DNA of 49,227 bases from CAYLSV01 sp964386435 (GCA_964386435.1 CAYLSV010000020.1:1-49227); one strand, 5' to 3'. Shown: positions 24,280 through 34,253, counted from the stretch's first letter. The notes: a model not told the origin generated them from the sequence alone. Made by a program: numbers and translations.

Positions 24280-26442
24280 TCACTTCGTCGCCCGGCGGCG
24301 GAGCAGGCGGGCGAGGGTCGCCATCAGCACGTCCGGGGCGGCGGGTTTGGTCAGGTGGGCGTCGAAGCCGGCGGCGAGGGCGGCGCGAACGTCGTCCGGC
24401 GAGCCGTGGCCGCTGACGGCGAGCAGGGCCGGGCGGTTCTTTGTCAGCGAAAGCTCGTTGGCAAGATCGTGGCCGTGCCCGTCGGGGAGCATGAGGTCGC
24501 AGACGATGGCGTCGGGTGCGCCGCTGACCATTCGGCGGGCCTCGGCGAGGGTGGTGGCACTGGACGTCTCGTAGCCGTGGCTGCGGAGCAGGCGGCCCAG
24601 CAGGCGGGCGGTGCTGGTGTGGTCGTCTACGAGCAACACTCTCGCTCCGACCACCGGCGGCTCCACGGTTTCGGCCTCGCCCCCGACGGGCGGCTCGCAA
24701 CTGGCCAGCTCGACGCGGAACGTGCTGCCCCGGCCCACGCCGTCGCTCTCGACGCTCAGCCGGCCGTCGTGGAGTTGGACGATGCCGCGGGAGACGGCCA
24801 GCCCGAGGCCGAGGCCGGCACCTTTGCCGTGGATCGTTTCCTCGCCGTTGCGGTTGCCTTGGGCGAAGGCGTCAAAAATGCGATCGAGATCGGCCCGCTC
24901 GATGCCAATGCCCGTGTCTATCACTTGAAACGCCACCCGGCCCGCCCCGGCCGCGGCGCACTCGATTGTCACCCGGCCGCCGGCGGGGGTGAACTTCACC
25001 GCGTTTTTCAGGAGGTTCCACGCCACCTGCTCGATACGTGTCCGGTCGGCGTGCACGAACAATTCGTCGGCGTCGGTGCAGGTGCTGCTCAGGTCGACGC
25101 CCTTGGCCTCGGCGTCGGGGCGGATCACTTGGGCGGCGTCGTGCAGCACCGCGTGCAGCCGGAACTTGCTCCGCCGCAGCCGCAACTGGCCGGTGGTGGC
25201 GCGGTTGAGGTCGAGCAAATCGTCCAGCAGCCGGGCCTGGCACTCGAGGTTGTGGCGGATCAACTCGGCGTCGTCGCGAACCTGCGTGCTCAGGGATTCG
25301 TCGTCGGCCAGCATGGTCGAGGCCGTGAGGGCCGGGGCGAGCGGCGTGCGGAGTTCGTGGGACAGCTTGGCAAGAAATTCATCCTTCGCCGCCGCCGCCC
25401 CTTCGGCCGCTTGCCGGGCAGCGCGCTGAGCCGTCTCGAACCGGCGGCGGGCGGTGATGTCGTGGATCACGAGCACCGCCCGTGTCGCCCGGCCGTCGCC
25501 ATTGCGGAGCAGGCGGCCGTTGACGTGGACCCAGCTCGTGCCGCCGTTGCGGTGCAGCAAACGGCGTTCGTCTTCCCACGCGTCGGGCCCGTGGTGCAGC
25601 CGCTGGCGGAGCTCGGCGTTGAGGCGGCGGTGTTCGCTGGGGTGCCAGCAGGTGCGGACGTCAACGCCGATCGCGTCCTCACCCCGCAGGCCGGCCAAAG
25701 CGGTGAAGTGTTCGTTCGCCCAGAGAATCCGACGTTCGGGCAGCGACACCTCGATCATCCCGGCAAAGGCGTGCTCGGCGATGCGGTCGGGCGCGCGTCG
25801 GACGATCTCGGTAATTGCTCCCTCGATAAGCCAGCCGCCGTCGTGGGCGACGGCCGCGCTGAGCCGGGTGGGTAGCAGGCGGTTGTCTTCACGGCGGATC
25901 GTGAGCGGCTGATCCTGTACGGTGCCGCGGGTGCCCATCGTTTCGAGAAAGTAATGTAGCTCACGTTCGTCGGCCACAATCTCACGCCAGTGCGTCGGCG
26001 AGCCGGTGGTGGGCAACCGGCCGAGCATGCGGCAGAAGCCGTCGTTGGCATCGAAGATCGTGCCGCCCAGGTCGCCCCGCCACAGCCCGATGGGCACGGC
26101 GTTGAACCCGGCGCGGCGTCGGTTGCGGGCGTGCAACTCTTCGACCGCCCGCGTCGCCATCTCGGCGAACTGCTCGGGCGAGTCGGCTTCGTAGAAGCCG
26201 GTGGCCCGCAGGTGGCTGCGCAACGCGTCCCGCACCGCCTCGGGTTTGGCCCATTCCAGGCCCCGCAGGACCACCGCGGCGTCGAACGGCGGGTTCCGCA
26301 GCGCCCGCTCCAGCGCCGCCGGCCCGGAGGCGGCTTGCACATCGGGCGTTGGGTGCCAAGACGACTTGCGTAATCGTGCACCGATGGCGGCGGCCCCTTC
26401 CGGGTCGCTGCCCACGATCAAAAGGCGTTTCGGCCAATCCAT
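24280..26442 (-). CDS. hybrid sensor histidine kinase
   Basis: 720 residues. Order from N-terminus: a receiver-like domain without the acidic pocket (RLLIVGSDPEGAAAIGARL), two PAS-type sensor domains (around residues 130-230 and 240-350, the second ending VLVIHDITARRRF), the phosphoacceptor domain with the His in FLAKLSHELRTPLAPAL, the ATPase domain with WNLLKNAVKFTP, DTGIGI and GLGLGLAVSRGIV, and a C-terminal receiver with the Asp in AIVCDLMLPDGHG and Lys in HLTKPAAP. There are no membrane segments, so it is probably cytoplasmic. The ATG at 26442 is chosen because it begins the receiver-like domain directly. The output regulator is not nearby. Confidence 0.9.
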   Translation of the reverse strand: MDWPKRLLIVGSDPEGAAAIGARLRKSSWHPTPDVQAASGPAALERALRNPPFDAAVVLRGLEWAKPEAVRDALRSHLRATGFYEADSPEQFAEMATRAVEELHARNRRRAGFNAVPIGLWRGDLGGTIFDANDGFCRMLGRLPTTGSPTHWREIVADERELHYFLETMGTRGTVQDQPLTIRREDNRLLPTRLSAAVAHDGGWLIEGAITEIVRRAPDRIAEHAFAGMIEVSLPERRILWANEHFTALAGLRGEDAIGVDVRTCWHPSEHRRLNAELRQRLHHGPDAWEDERRLLHRNGGTSWVHVNGRLLRNGDGRATRAVLVIHDITARRRFETAQRAARQAAEGAAAAKDEFLAKLSHELRTPLAPALTASTMLADDESLSTQVRDDAELIRHNLECQARLLDDLLDLNRATTGQLRLRRSKFRLHAVLHDAAQVIRPDAEAKGVDLSSTCTDADELFVHADRTRIEQVAWNLLKNAVKFTPAGGRVTIECAAAGAGRVAFQVIDTGIGIERADLDRIFDAFAQGNRNGEETIHGKGAGLGLGLAVSRGIVQLHDGRLSVESDGVGRGSTFRVELASCEPPVGGEAETVEPPVVGARVLLVDDHTSTARLLGRLLRSHGYETSSATTLAEARRMVSGAPDAIVCDLMLPDGHGHDLANELSLTKNRPALLAVSGHGSPDDVRAALAAGFDAHLTKPAAPDVLMATLARLLRRRATK

Positions 26443-26669
26443 TCGCCGGTCCTCGGTGTGAGGTCGGCAGTTCGTCACGCAAAACCAAACCTGCGCAATC
26501 CACGTACTGCCCACCGGCTTCTACCACTTTTTCCCAACCGGTGCAAGTGTGCTGTTGCTGATCGCCTGCGGATTCTGCCAACGCTTTTGCGTGCGAGTCG
26601 CTTCACGATCACACGGTGGGCGGTTCTACTCGATCCCCGCTCGCATTGTCGCACCTACTAGGAGGAACC
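26443..26669. other. divergent intergenic region with strong RBS
   Basis: 227 bases between the minus-strand histidine kinase and the plus-strand glycoside hydrolase. A clear Shine-Dalgarno AGGAGG (26660-26665) lies four bases before the hydrolase ATG. No other obvious hairpin or operator beyond a weak CACCGG/CCGGTG pair near 26513-26545. Confidence 0.5.
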
Positions 26670-28940
26670 ATGACATCACCCACCATTGCCCGCACGTTCG
26701 CCGCCGCCGTTCTTGTTGTCGCGGGTGTCGCGCACGCCGCCCCGCCGGAGGATTGGGACCAGTGGTACGAGTTTACTGCCGACGTCATAGACCCGCGCAG
26801 TCCGCTTGCGATGGACGATTGGAGCCCCGAAGCCGCCGGGGCGAAGGGTTGGATCACGGTCGACGGCGACAAGCTGATGCTCGACGGCTCGCCGCTGCGG
26901 ATCTGGGGTATCAACCTCACCTACGACCACTGTGCCCCGCCCAAAGACCTCGCCGAGAAGCGGGCGGCGTTTTACAAGACGCTGGGCATCAACAGCGTCC
27001 GCCTCCACAAGTACGCCGACGGCGGCGACTGGGCGGGCATCATGTCCGACGACAGCATTCTCGAGTTCGTCCCTGAGGAGCTGGATCGCATGGACTACTT
27101 CGTCCACCAGCTAACCGAGGCGGGCATCTACACGAAGTTGTCGCCCAATTTCGGCATCAAGCTGCAGCCGGGCGATCGGCACCGCGTGCCGTGGTTCGAC
27201 GAGATCGGCAAGGACCGCAACCGCGTCGATGCCGGGCACGGGGCGATCTTCCTTTCGCCGGAGTTGCAGGAGTTTCAACTTGAAACGCTGGTGAACATCC
27301 TCGAGCACACGAACCCGTACACCGGCTTGCGGTACGCCGATGATCCGGCCATCTGGTGTGTCGAGTTCTTCAACGAGGACTCGGTGTTGTTCTACGGCAC
27401 CAACCGCCGCCTGCAGCAACTGCCGACGCTGCGGCAACAGACGGCCGAGCGGTTCACCGCTCACCTGCTGGAGAAGTACGGCAGCGAAGAGGCGTGGCGG
27501 GAAGCCTGGGGCGAGGCCGCCATCTTCGGAAGCGGCATCGAGAGCGAGCACTTGCTGAACCTGATGGAGCCCGACCGCATCACCGGCGACGTCGAGGCCG
27601 AGACCCTCGCCGCCGGCAATGTCGTGCCATGGGGCCACGGCTGGTTCTACGACAACGCCACCCGCGACGGCGACACCCGCGCCCTGCGGAACCGCCTGAT
27701 CGACACGATGAACTGGCTCATCACCCTGCAGGACGACTTTTACGCCCGGCTGGAGAAGGCTGTCCGCGACACGGGGTACAAGGGCGTCCTGATGGGCAGC
27801 AACTGGCAGGCGGGGAACAACGTGCCGCACTTTCACAACCTGCGGTCCGATGCCGAGCTGGACATCATCGACCGCCACAACTACTTCATCGGCCCGCGGC
27901 AGGCGCTGCGGCGGCCGGAGGTGGCGCTGAACAAAGCCGCCATGGTCGCCGACCCCGGCGGCACGTTGCTCTCCAGCGGCATGCAGCAAGTCGCCGACAA
28001 GCCGTTCATGCTCAGCGAGTGGATCCACGAACAGCCCAGCGAGTGGACCCTCGAAGGCCCGGCCATCATCGGTGCCTACGGCATGGGCCTCAACGGCTGG
28101 GACGTGAGCTACATGTTCCAGAACCGCGATTGGGGCGAGTTCCAGGACGAACTGGGTGTGCAGGCGTGGGAGATCATGATCCCGCAACTGGCCGGCACCT
28201 TTCCGGCCATCAGCCGCATGACCATCCGCGGCGATATCGAGGAGGGCCCGCTGATCGGCTCACTCAACGTCGACCCGGCCAAGCTCCTCGAAGGCGAGGC
28301 GACGGCAACCACCGGCATCCGCCAGCGCGGCGACATCAAGTCGTTCGAGTCCGACGAGGTGCCCAACGACATGATGGCCGTCGGCCGGGTGGCGGTGAGC
28401 TTCGGCGACGGGCCGACCGAGGCCATCGATCCGGCCGACTACCTGCGGGACGGGGCCCTCGTCAGCGTGACGGAGCAACTCCGCTGGATGCCCGGCGACG
28501 ATCGCGGCGGGGCCGAGGGCTTCTTCACCATCGACACCCCGGCGACCCTCGCCTTCGTCGGCTTTGCCCCCGAGTCGGCGTTGGTGCTGGGCGAATTCGT
28601 CTTGCAGCCCCAGCCCGGCTTCGCCGGCATTTTCATCACCGCCCCCGGCCGAACCCAGACGCTCGCCGACGCCGATGAGTTGATCCTCATCGCGATGGCC
28701 CGCGGCCGCAACGCCGACGTGGTGTACGACGAGGACGAAAGCCATCTGCTCGAAGTCGGCGACGGCCCGGTGCTGCTGGAGCCGGTGCGGGCGACCATCG
28801 AACTGCCCGACGGCTGGGAACTCGAACGCCTCACCCAAGGCGGTATGCCGACCGGCGAGTTGATCGAGATGGACGGCAACCGCATAAGCCTCGACACCGG
28901 CCGCGATCGGACACCGTTCTACCTCCTGCGCCGCCAGTAG
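26670..28940 (+). CDS. secreted clan GH-A-like glycoside hydrolase
   Basis: 756 residues. Signal peptide MTSPTIARTFAAAVLVVAGVAHA with cleavage after AHA. The barrel starts with LRIWGINLTYDHCAPP and LGINSVRLHKYAD; the catalytic acid is Glu236 in VEFFNEDSV and the nucleophile is probably Glu450 in FMLSEWIHEQPS, in keeping with GH5-like enzymes. The last 200 residues form beta-rich domains. The family within clan GH-A (GH5, GH39, GH42-like) cannot be fixed by eye; the substrate is unknown but the gene cluster points to an algal glycan. A strong AGGAGG site four bases before the ATG sets this start. Confidence 0.8.
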   Translation: MTSPTIARTFAAAVLVVAGVAHAAPPEDWDQWYEFTADVIDPRSPLAMDDWSPEAAGAKGWITVDGDKLMLDGSPLRIWGINLTYDHCAPPKDLAEKRAAFYKTLGINSVRLHKYADGGDWAGIMSDDSILEFVPEELDRMDYFVHQLTEAGIYTKLSPNFGIKLQPGDRHRVPWFDEIGKDRNRVDAGHGAIFLSPELQEFQLETLVNILEHTNPYTGLRYADDPAIWCVEFFNEDSVLFYGTNRRLQQLPTLRQQTAERFTAHLLEKYGSEEAWREAWGEAAIFGSGIESEHLLNLMEPDRITGDVEAETLAAGNVVPWGHGWFYDNATRDGDTRALRNRLIDTMNWLITLQDDFYARLEKAVRDTGYKGVLMGSNWQAGNNVPHFHNLRSDAELDIIDRHNYFIGPRQALRRPEVALNKAAMVADPGGTLLSSGMQQVADKPFMLSEWIHEQPSEWTLEGPAIIGAYGMGLNGWDVSYMFQNRDWGEFQDELGVQAWEIMIPQLAGTFPAISRMTIRGDIEEGPLIGSLNVDPAKLLEGEATATTGIRQRGDIKSFESDEVPNDMMAVGRVAVSFGDGPTEAIDPADYLRDGALVSVTEQLRWMPGDDRGGAEGFFTIDTPATLAFVGFAPESALVLGEFVLQPQPGFAGIFITAPGRTQTLADADELILIAMARGRNADVVYDEDESHLLEVGDGPVLLEPVRATIELPDGWELERLTQGGMPTGELIEMDGNRISLDTGRDRTPFYLLRRQ

Positions 28941-29036
28941 CATGAGCGTTGGCAGACCTGCGAAGGCCGCGGCTGCTGCTCACCGATGAGCCCGACTCCA
29001 GGCCGCGAATGCGGTTTCAGCGACGTTGCCTTTCCG

Positions 29037-30029
29037 TCACGGCATCGGCTGCGGGTCGCGGGTCGGGCCGTGTAGCTTCAGCTTGCCATCAGGTGTCACG
29101 GTCAGGCGGTCGAGGTTGACGGTGCGGGGGCCGCGGGGGGTGGCGGGATCGGCATGGGCGTGGTAGACGACAAAGCGGTCGCCGCCGGGGCCGATTGTGA
29201 CGCTGCAATGGCCGGGACCGGAGACGCCGAGGGCCGCATCGGTTTGGGCCAGCGGGTTGTCGGCGGGCTTCGTCCACGGGCCCAGCGGATCGTCGGCCAC
29301 GGCGTAGCCAATCGCGTAGTACGGATCGGCCCAGTGTCCGGCGGAAAACAGCATGAAGTACCGCCCATTCTCCCGGAAAATAAATGGTCCCTCGTTACAG
29401 ATCGAGAGCCCGTCGGCCGGCAACTCCCACGCCTGCTCCGGCACGACCAACTCCTGCGGCTCGCCGATCGTCGCCGTCAGATCGGCCGTAAGCCGCACCC
29501 CCCAAATCGTGCCCAGCAGCTTGCCGTCCGGCTCCCGCTGTTGGCCGACGCGGGCGAAGTAGAGATACGGCGTGCTATCGTCGTCGATGAAAACGTGCGC
29601 GTCGATCGCCGCGTGCCCGTCGTCCAGCCACGGCCCGGCGACATCGTCATACGGCCCTCCCGGCTCATCGGCGACGGCCAGCCCCAGCCGGAACCGGGGT
29701 GTGCCTTCGGCGTCCTTCGATCGTGCGCTGTAGGTCAGGTAAAACCGCCCGCCGTGCTCGAACAGCTCCGGCGCCCAAAACGCCCCGTCCGCCCAGCCCG
29801 CCGCCGGACCGTCGAAGGTCTCGCCGATCGGGCGCCAGTCGATGAGGTCGGTGGAGCGCCAGGCGTCGAAGCCGCCGTTGGCACGGGTGGTGCCGGTGAG
29901 GTAGTAAGCGTCGCCGAGCTTCGCGACGAACGGGTCGCCCATGCGCAGGTCGGCGATCGGATTGATGTACGTCGGGGTGAGCAGGGTCGTGAGCATGAGC
30001 AGGCCGATCACGCGAAGATCGTAACGCAT
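29037..30029 (-). CDS. GH43 family glycoside hydrolase
   Basis: 330 residues with a five-bladed propeller pattern. Likely catalytic base Asp32 in DLRMGDPFVAK, pKa-tuning Asp in AIDAHVFIDDD and catalytic acid Glu in ICNEGPFIFRENGRYF, the GH43 triad. Blade signatures include FWAPELFEHGGRFYLTYSA. The enzymes usually release arabinose or xylose from hemicellulose-like chains. The N-terminal stretch MRYDLRVIGLLMLTTLL is hydrophobic and suggests export, although a clear cleavage site is not visible. Divergent from the sulfatase gene, with 52 bases between start codons. Confidence 0.87.
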   Translation of the reverse strand: MRYDLRVIGLLMLTTLLTPTYINPIADLRMGDPFVAKLGDAYYLTGTTRANGGFDAWRSTDLIDWRPIGETFDGPAAGWADGAFWAPELFEHGGRFYLTYSARSKDAEGTPRFRLGLAVADEPGGPYDDVAGPWLDDGHAAIDAHVFIDDDSTPYLYFARVGQQREPDGKLLGTIWGVRLTADLTATIGEPQELVVPEQAWELPADGLSICNEGPFIFRENGRYFMLFSAGHWADPYYAIGYAVADDPLGPWTKPADNPLAQTDAALGVSGPGHCSVTIGPGGDRFVVYHAHADPATPRGPRTVNLDRLTVTPDGKLKLHGPTRDPQPMP

Positions 30030-30081
30030 CGTGCGCGGCCTCGCCTTGCACGCGGCGCGTCGGCGGTCAAGACTGCGGCCG

Positions 30082-31578
30082 ATGGCCAACGCTCGACGGA
30101 ACATTTTGCTGCTGTGCACCGACCAGTTCCGGGGTGACATGTTCGCCGCCAACGGGCTCAACCCTGACATCCGCACGCCGCACATGGACGACTTGGCAGC
30201 GCGGGGCACGCTGTTTCGTCGGCATTTCACCACTTTCCCCAAATGCGTGCCGGCCCGCGTCTCGATGATGACCGGCCGCTACACCCACACCGACGGCTAC
30301 CGGGACATCACCCGCCACATGCCCGCCGGCACGCCCGACCTCGCCTCGACCCTCAAAGCCGCCGGCTACGAGCTGGTCGAGTTCGGCCGCAACCACTGCT
30401 GGGAAAACATGCTCGCCGCCACGCACCGGCCCTCGCAACTGAAGCAGGATCAGAAGGGCCTGGCGTTCGATCACCACGCCTGGACGCCGCCGTTCGACGA
30501 CGTCTGGGACCGACACAAGCTCCGGGGAAAACGCGTCGAACGCGTCGAGCCGGCGACGCTGAGCGAGGGCCGCGGGTTGGTGTTCGCCGACGATCGCAAC
30601 TGGTTCACCGACGAGGCGGTGACGGAGATGGCCGAGCTGTTTCTGACCGAAGTACGCGACGCCGACCGGCCGTTCTTCTGCCAGGTCAACCTGGGTAAGC
30701 CGCACACGCCGTACGAGACGGGCGAGCCGTGGTTCGGCATGTACCCGCGGGCGGAGATGCTCAAACTCCCCCGAAACCTGCCGGAAAACGCGCCAATCTG
30801 CGCCCGCCGGCAGCGCGAGGTTCGCACCGGCGTCGACTGCCCCGAGGGCGCGTTCGACGCCATCCAGTCGACCTACATGGCGATGTGCAGCCGCGTCGAC
30901 GAGTTGCTCGGCCGCGTCGTGGCGGCGCTGGAAAGGAGCGGATCGTGGGACGACACGGTGATCGTCTTCACCAGCGACCACGGCGACTACGCCGGGCAGT
31001 ACGGGCTTCCCGAAAAGTGGGACAACCACTTCCCCGACGCGCTCATGCACGTGCCCATGGCCATCGTCGGCCGTGGCGTGGCGGCGGGCGAGACCGTCGA
31101 CGCGCTCACCGACCACACCGACCTCGCCCCGACGCTCTGCGACCTCGCCGGCGTCGAGCGGTTCGAGGGCATCCACGGCCGCAGCATGCTCAACGGCGGT
31201 CGCGCCGCCGTCTTCGGCAACGGCGGCCACGAGGCGGCGATCCGGGGCCGGTTCAACTTCTATGACCACAGCCGCCACAAAGAACCCGCCGACGCCACCG
31301 CCCCGCTCGACGTCGGCCTCGGCAAGCAGGAAGTCTACCGCCGTTACCCCGAAAGCATGGCCCGCGCAAAAATGGTTCGCACCGAACGCTGGAAACTCGT
31401 CCACCGCGAAACCGGCGACCACGAGCTGTACGACCTCGCCGCCGACCGCTTCGAGATGCGCAACCTTTACCCCGAGCCGGGGCACGAGGCCGTCAAGCTC
31501 GATCTGATGGCGAAGCTGCTGGACTGGACGCTGCTCACCGACCCCGACCGCCCGGCGCTGGCGACGGTCGGTGCGTGA
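30082..31578 (+). CDS. type I sulfatase (formylglycine-dependent)
   Basis: 498 residues. The activation motif C55-V-P-A-R59 fits C-x-P-x-R, so Cys55 would be converted to formylglycine. Metal-binding motifs are present: ILLLCTDQFRGDM near the start and VIVFTSDHGDYAGQYG later, then DHTDLAPTLCDLAG. No signal peptide is visible from the ATG at 30082; an earlier start at 30031 would add an Arg-rich leader that is not a signal either. It probably removes sulfate from a glycan degraded by the neighbouring enzymes. Its last 44 bases overlap the convergent rhamnosidase-like gene. Confidence 0.9.
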   Translation: MANARRNILLLCTDQFRGDMFAANGLNPDIRTPHMDDLAARGTLFRRHFTTFPKCVPARVSMMTGRYTHTDGYRDITRHMPAGTPDLASTLKAAGYELVEFGRNHCWENMLAATHRPSQLKQDQKGLAFDHHAWTPPFDDVWDRHKLRGKRVERVEPATLSEGRGLVFADDRNWFTDEAVTEMAELFLTEVRDADRPFFCQVNLGKPHTPYETGEPWFGMYPRAEMLKLPRNLPENAPICARRQREVRTGVDCPEGAFDAIQSTYMAMCSRVDELLGRVVAALERSGSWDDTVIVFTSDHGDYAGQYGLPEKWDNHFPDALMHVPMAIVGRGVAAGETVDALTDHTDLAPTLCDLAGVERFEGIHGRSMLNGGRAAVFGNGGHEAAIRGRFNFYDHSRHKEPADATAPLDVGLGKQEVYRRYPESMARAKMVRTERWKLVHRETGDHELYDLAADRFEMRNLYPEPGHEAVKLDLMAKLLDWTLLTDPDRPALATVGA

Positions 31579-34207
31579 TCGAGACGCCGGGCGGGCCGTC
31601 GGACTCGATGTGCATGCCGGCGGCGTCGCGGTGCCACGAGACGCGGATTGGGCCGCGCGGGTGCGGGAACACGCCGCGGGCCGAGTCGAGCGTCGTCCGC
31701 GGCTCGATGACCACCGCGTCCGACCCCGCCTCCTGCACGCCCAGCACGTGCCGCATCGCGTACACCATCGGCCCGGCCGACCACGAGTGGCAGGTGCTGC
31801 CTTGGTCCTTCACGCCGCGGTGGATGCACTCCCAAAGCGTCGGCGCGTCGGCCTCCATCATCGGCCGCACGTGGTCGGCGACAATTTGCTCGGCGATGTC
31901 AAACCGCTCATGCCGGACCAGGCCCATGAGCGCGAAGTGCAGGAAGTACAGCTCGCAGAAATCATCGAAAGGCACGCCTTTTTCTGCATGTTTGGCATTG
32001 GCCAGCAACCGCTCGGTCACGTACGTAAGCACCGCCGCCGTCTGGGATTCATTACCGAGGCCGAAGGCAAGGGCAAGGATGTTGGCGTGTAGGCAGGGGT
32101 CCGCTGCGGGCTCGCCATCCATCGTGCCGCCGGCGAACCGCCCCGCCTCCGGCAGCCACAGCCGCTCGGCGAACGTCGCCCGCAGCTCGGCCGAATCAGG
32201 CACGTCGCCGCCGAGTTCCCGCACGGCATCCACGGCCGCGATGCGGAAGGCGTTGAGCACGGCGTTCTCGTCCATCGTGCGAAACTGTCGGTCGACGCCC
32301 CAGTCGATGAACACGTGATTTGCCGCCGACGCGTTCCACAGCGGCGAGTCGTCGGACTCGACAAAGCTCGGCGATCTCAGCACGCCAACCGCCGCGGGGA
32401 GACACATCGGCAGCAGGTCGCGGTCGCCGGTGCGGCGGACGTGATCGGCGAGCCAAAGGCAGTAAATCAGGGAGAAATCGGCATGCGGCCGGCCGATCCA
32501 GCCCGGCGTGACGGCCGGCAGTTGATCGTCCGGCAACCGGCCGGCGGCGAATAGCTGCAGGCCGCGGCGGATCGTGCGGCAATCGCCGGTGGCGCATAAA
32601 TGCGAGGCCGCCTGCACGAGGCTGTCGCCGAGGTAGAGGCCGCGCTCACGCCACGGGCTGTCGCAGAACACGTCTTCAATGCTCGCCCGCAGCGTCTCGC
32701 GGCCGACGCGCCACGCCCAATTGAGCGAGGCATCGGGGCACTCGAACGCGCCGGGCATCTCCGGCAAACAGCGGGCGTCGAGCAGCGTGACGCCGTGCAG
32801 CGTGCCGGGGCCGCGGAGGGTGACTTGCAGGTATCGGCCGCCGCGGGGGTGGAACGTCTCGAACGTCGCCCGGCCGCCGGCGCTGACAAAGCGGTCGGCC
32901 GATTGAACGAACGGGTTGGTGCCGAACAGGTTCAGCGCCCCATCCCCCCGCCGCCGCTCGTCGTACGCGACATCGATCACGGTGCCGGCGGGCGCGTCGA
33001 CGTCAAGTCGGACATGGCCGAGGTACTCGGTGCCGAAGTCAAAGGCGATCGCTGCCGCTGTGGTCGAATCGAGCGGCAACCTCGACGGCTTTTCCGCGGC
33101 GACTTTGTCCCACGCCATCAACTGCGCCGGGGCCGGCGGCAGATCGTCCAGCGGCACCAACTGCCAGTCACCTTCCAAATCTTCGGCAGTTTTTGGCGGA
33201 TTGATGACCCATCCGCCTTCGGCAGGAATCGGTCGCGAGGGCTGAAATCGCAGGGCGTTCGCGTCGTCGTGGTCCGGCGCCGCCCGCATCGGCACGTCAA
33301 GTGGCACGCCGATCAACACCGGGTACGCCGGCCGCACCTGCCGCACCTCGCCCGCCAGCAGGTTCCACCCGGCGGCGAGTTCGACCTCAACGTGCTGCCG
33401 ATTGCCGCGGGCCGGAGCGTCCATCGGCTTGAGCTGGCCGCCGTTGAAAAAGTGCGGCCCCCAGTGCAGCGCCAGCGTCACCCGCCGCGGCTCCTCGGCG
33501 TGCAGGAACGTGGCATACCGCACCGCGTGATCATTCACCGTCCGCCCGTGGGTCGTCCGGGCCGTCGGGTGCATCGCCATGAACCCGATTCGCCGTTCGT
33601 CCGTCTTTAGGTCGGCCGCCCACACCGGCGTCGGCGTCAGCACCTCGCCCGTCGGCATCGGCAAGTCACGCGGCCGCACCGCCAACTCCCCCACCACCGC
33701 CGGCTTGCCCCACATCGGTTCAGCCGCCCGATCGTCGCGCACCTCCGCCGGCCCGATGGCAAATGAGAAATCCGGCACCCGCACCAAGCGATCCCGCGGC
33801 ACCGCCGCCCGCCACTCGCCCGGCGTCGCCAGATCGACCTCACCCGCCCGGCCCACCACCGCGAACCGGCCGGTGGGTTCCGGAGCGTGCTGAAAATTGT
33901 TTGATTGGCAAAACCACGCCTCCGCCTCGATCAGGTTCTCGCCCAACTTCAGGAGCGGCCGCAGATCGACCGCGTCGAACGTCTCCATGCCCGGCTCGTA
34001 CCGACTCGGGCCGTGCGCGACAGATTTGCCGTTCACGATCAGGCGGTACCGGTGGGTGGCGAAGAGTTGGAGCATTGCCGTCTCGGGCACCGCATCGAGC
34101 GTGAACGTCCGGCGGAACCGCGCCCACTGCTGCGGCACGCCGGGGTTGTCGGCGGGTTGAGGGGTCCAGATAGCGGCGGCGGCGGGTGAATCGGTTTTTT
34201 CTGACAT
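31535..34207 (-). CDS. GH78-like alpha-L-rhamnosidase
   Basis: 890 residues. N-terminal beta-sandwich domains (WARFRRTFTLDAVPETAMLQLFATHRYRLIVNG is the classic sugar-binding start), a middle (alpha/alpha)6 catalytic barrel with VFCDSPWRERGLYLGDS carrying the catalytic-acid region, and a C-terminal small beta domain with PHPRGPIRVSWHRD. The order is that of inverting alpha-L-rhamnosidases, which release terminal rhamnose. No signal peptide is visible, so it may act inside the cell or be exported by another route. Its end overlaps the sulfatase gene (31535-31578) on the opposite strand. The start at 34207 is next to the divergent LacI gene. Confidence 0.85.
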   Translation of the reverse strand: MSEKTDSPAAAAIWTPQPADNPGVPQQWARFRRTFTLDAVPETAMLQLFATHRYRLIVNGKSVAHGPSRYEPGMETFDAVDLRPLLKLGENLIEAEAWFCQSNNFQHAPEPTGRFAVVGRAGEVDLATPGEWRAAVPRDRLVRVPDFSFAIGPAEVRDDRAAEPMWGKPAVVGELAVRPRDLPMPTGEVLTPTPVWAADLKTDERRIGFMAMHPTARTTHGRTVNDHAVRYATFLHAEEPRRVTLALHWGPHFFNGGQLKPMDAPARGNRQHVEVELAAGWNLLAGEVRQVRPAYPVLIGVPLDVPMRAAPDHDDANALRFQPSRPIPAEGGWVINPPKTAEDLEGDWQLVPLDDLPPAPAQLMAWDKVAAEKPSRLPLDSTTAAAIAFDFGTEYLGHVRLDVDAPAGTVIDVAYDERRRGDGALNLFGTNPFVQSADRFVSAGGRATFETFHPRGGRYLQVTLRGPGTLHGVTLLDARCLPEMPGAFECPDASLNWAWRVGRETLRASIEDVFCDSPWRERGLYLGDSLVQAASHLCATGDCRTIRRGLQLFAAGRLPDDQLPAVTPGWIGRPHADFSLIYCLWLADHVRRTGDRDLLPMCLPAAVGVLRSPSFVESDDSPLWNASAANHVFIDWGVDRQFRTMDENAVLNAFRIAAVDAVRELGGDVPDSAELRATFAERLWLPEAGRFAGGTMDGEPAADPCLHANILALAFGLGNESQTAAVLTYVTERLLANAKHAEKGVPFDDFCELYFLHFALMGLVRHERFDIAEQIVADHVRPMMEADAPTLWECIHRGVKDQGSTCHSWSAGPMVYAMRHVLGVQEAGSDAVVIEPRTTLDSARGVFPHPRGPIRVSWHRDAAGMHIESDGPPGVSITHRPSPAPGGRGR

Positions 34208-34223
34208 GGTGCGGGTAAACAGC

Positions 34224-34253
34224 TTGACGGGAACTTTCGATCGTGTAAAGTTC
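34224..34253 (+). promoter_or_regulatory. candidate promoter and operator of lacI-type gene
   Basis: A -35-like TTGACG (34224-34229) is followed after 16 bases by TAAAGT (34246-34251). Over it lies a 7-base inverted repeat GAACTTT (34231-34237) / AAAGTTC (34247-34253) with a 9-base spacer. The location between divergent genes fits an operator that would allow autoregulation and control of the rhamnosidase gene. The wide spacer is unlike the tight palindrome usual for LacI-family sites, so this is a candidate only. Confidence 0.4.

Noticed and set aside
28941..29036. Intergenic stretch between two convergent hydrolase genes as a terminator
   Set aside because: No stem followed by T, and only weak short inverted repeats were found.
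30030..30081. Divergent operator between GH43 and sulfatase genes
   Set aside because: A GTGC/GCAC pair is present, but it is too short and unspecific to claim in GC-rich sequence.
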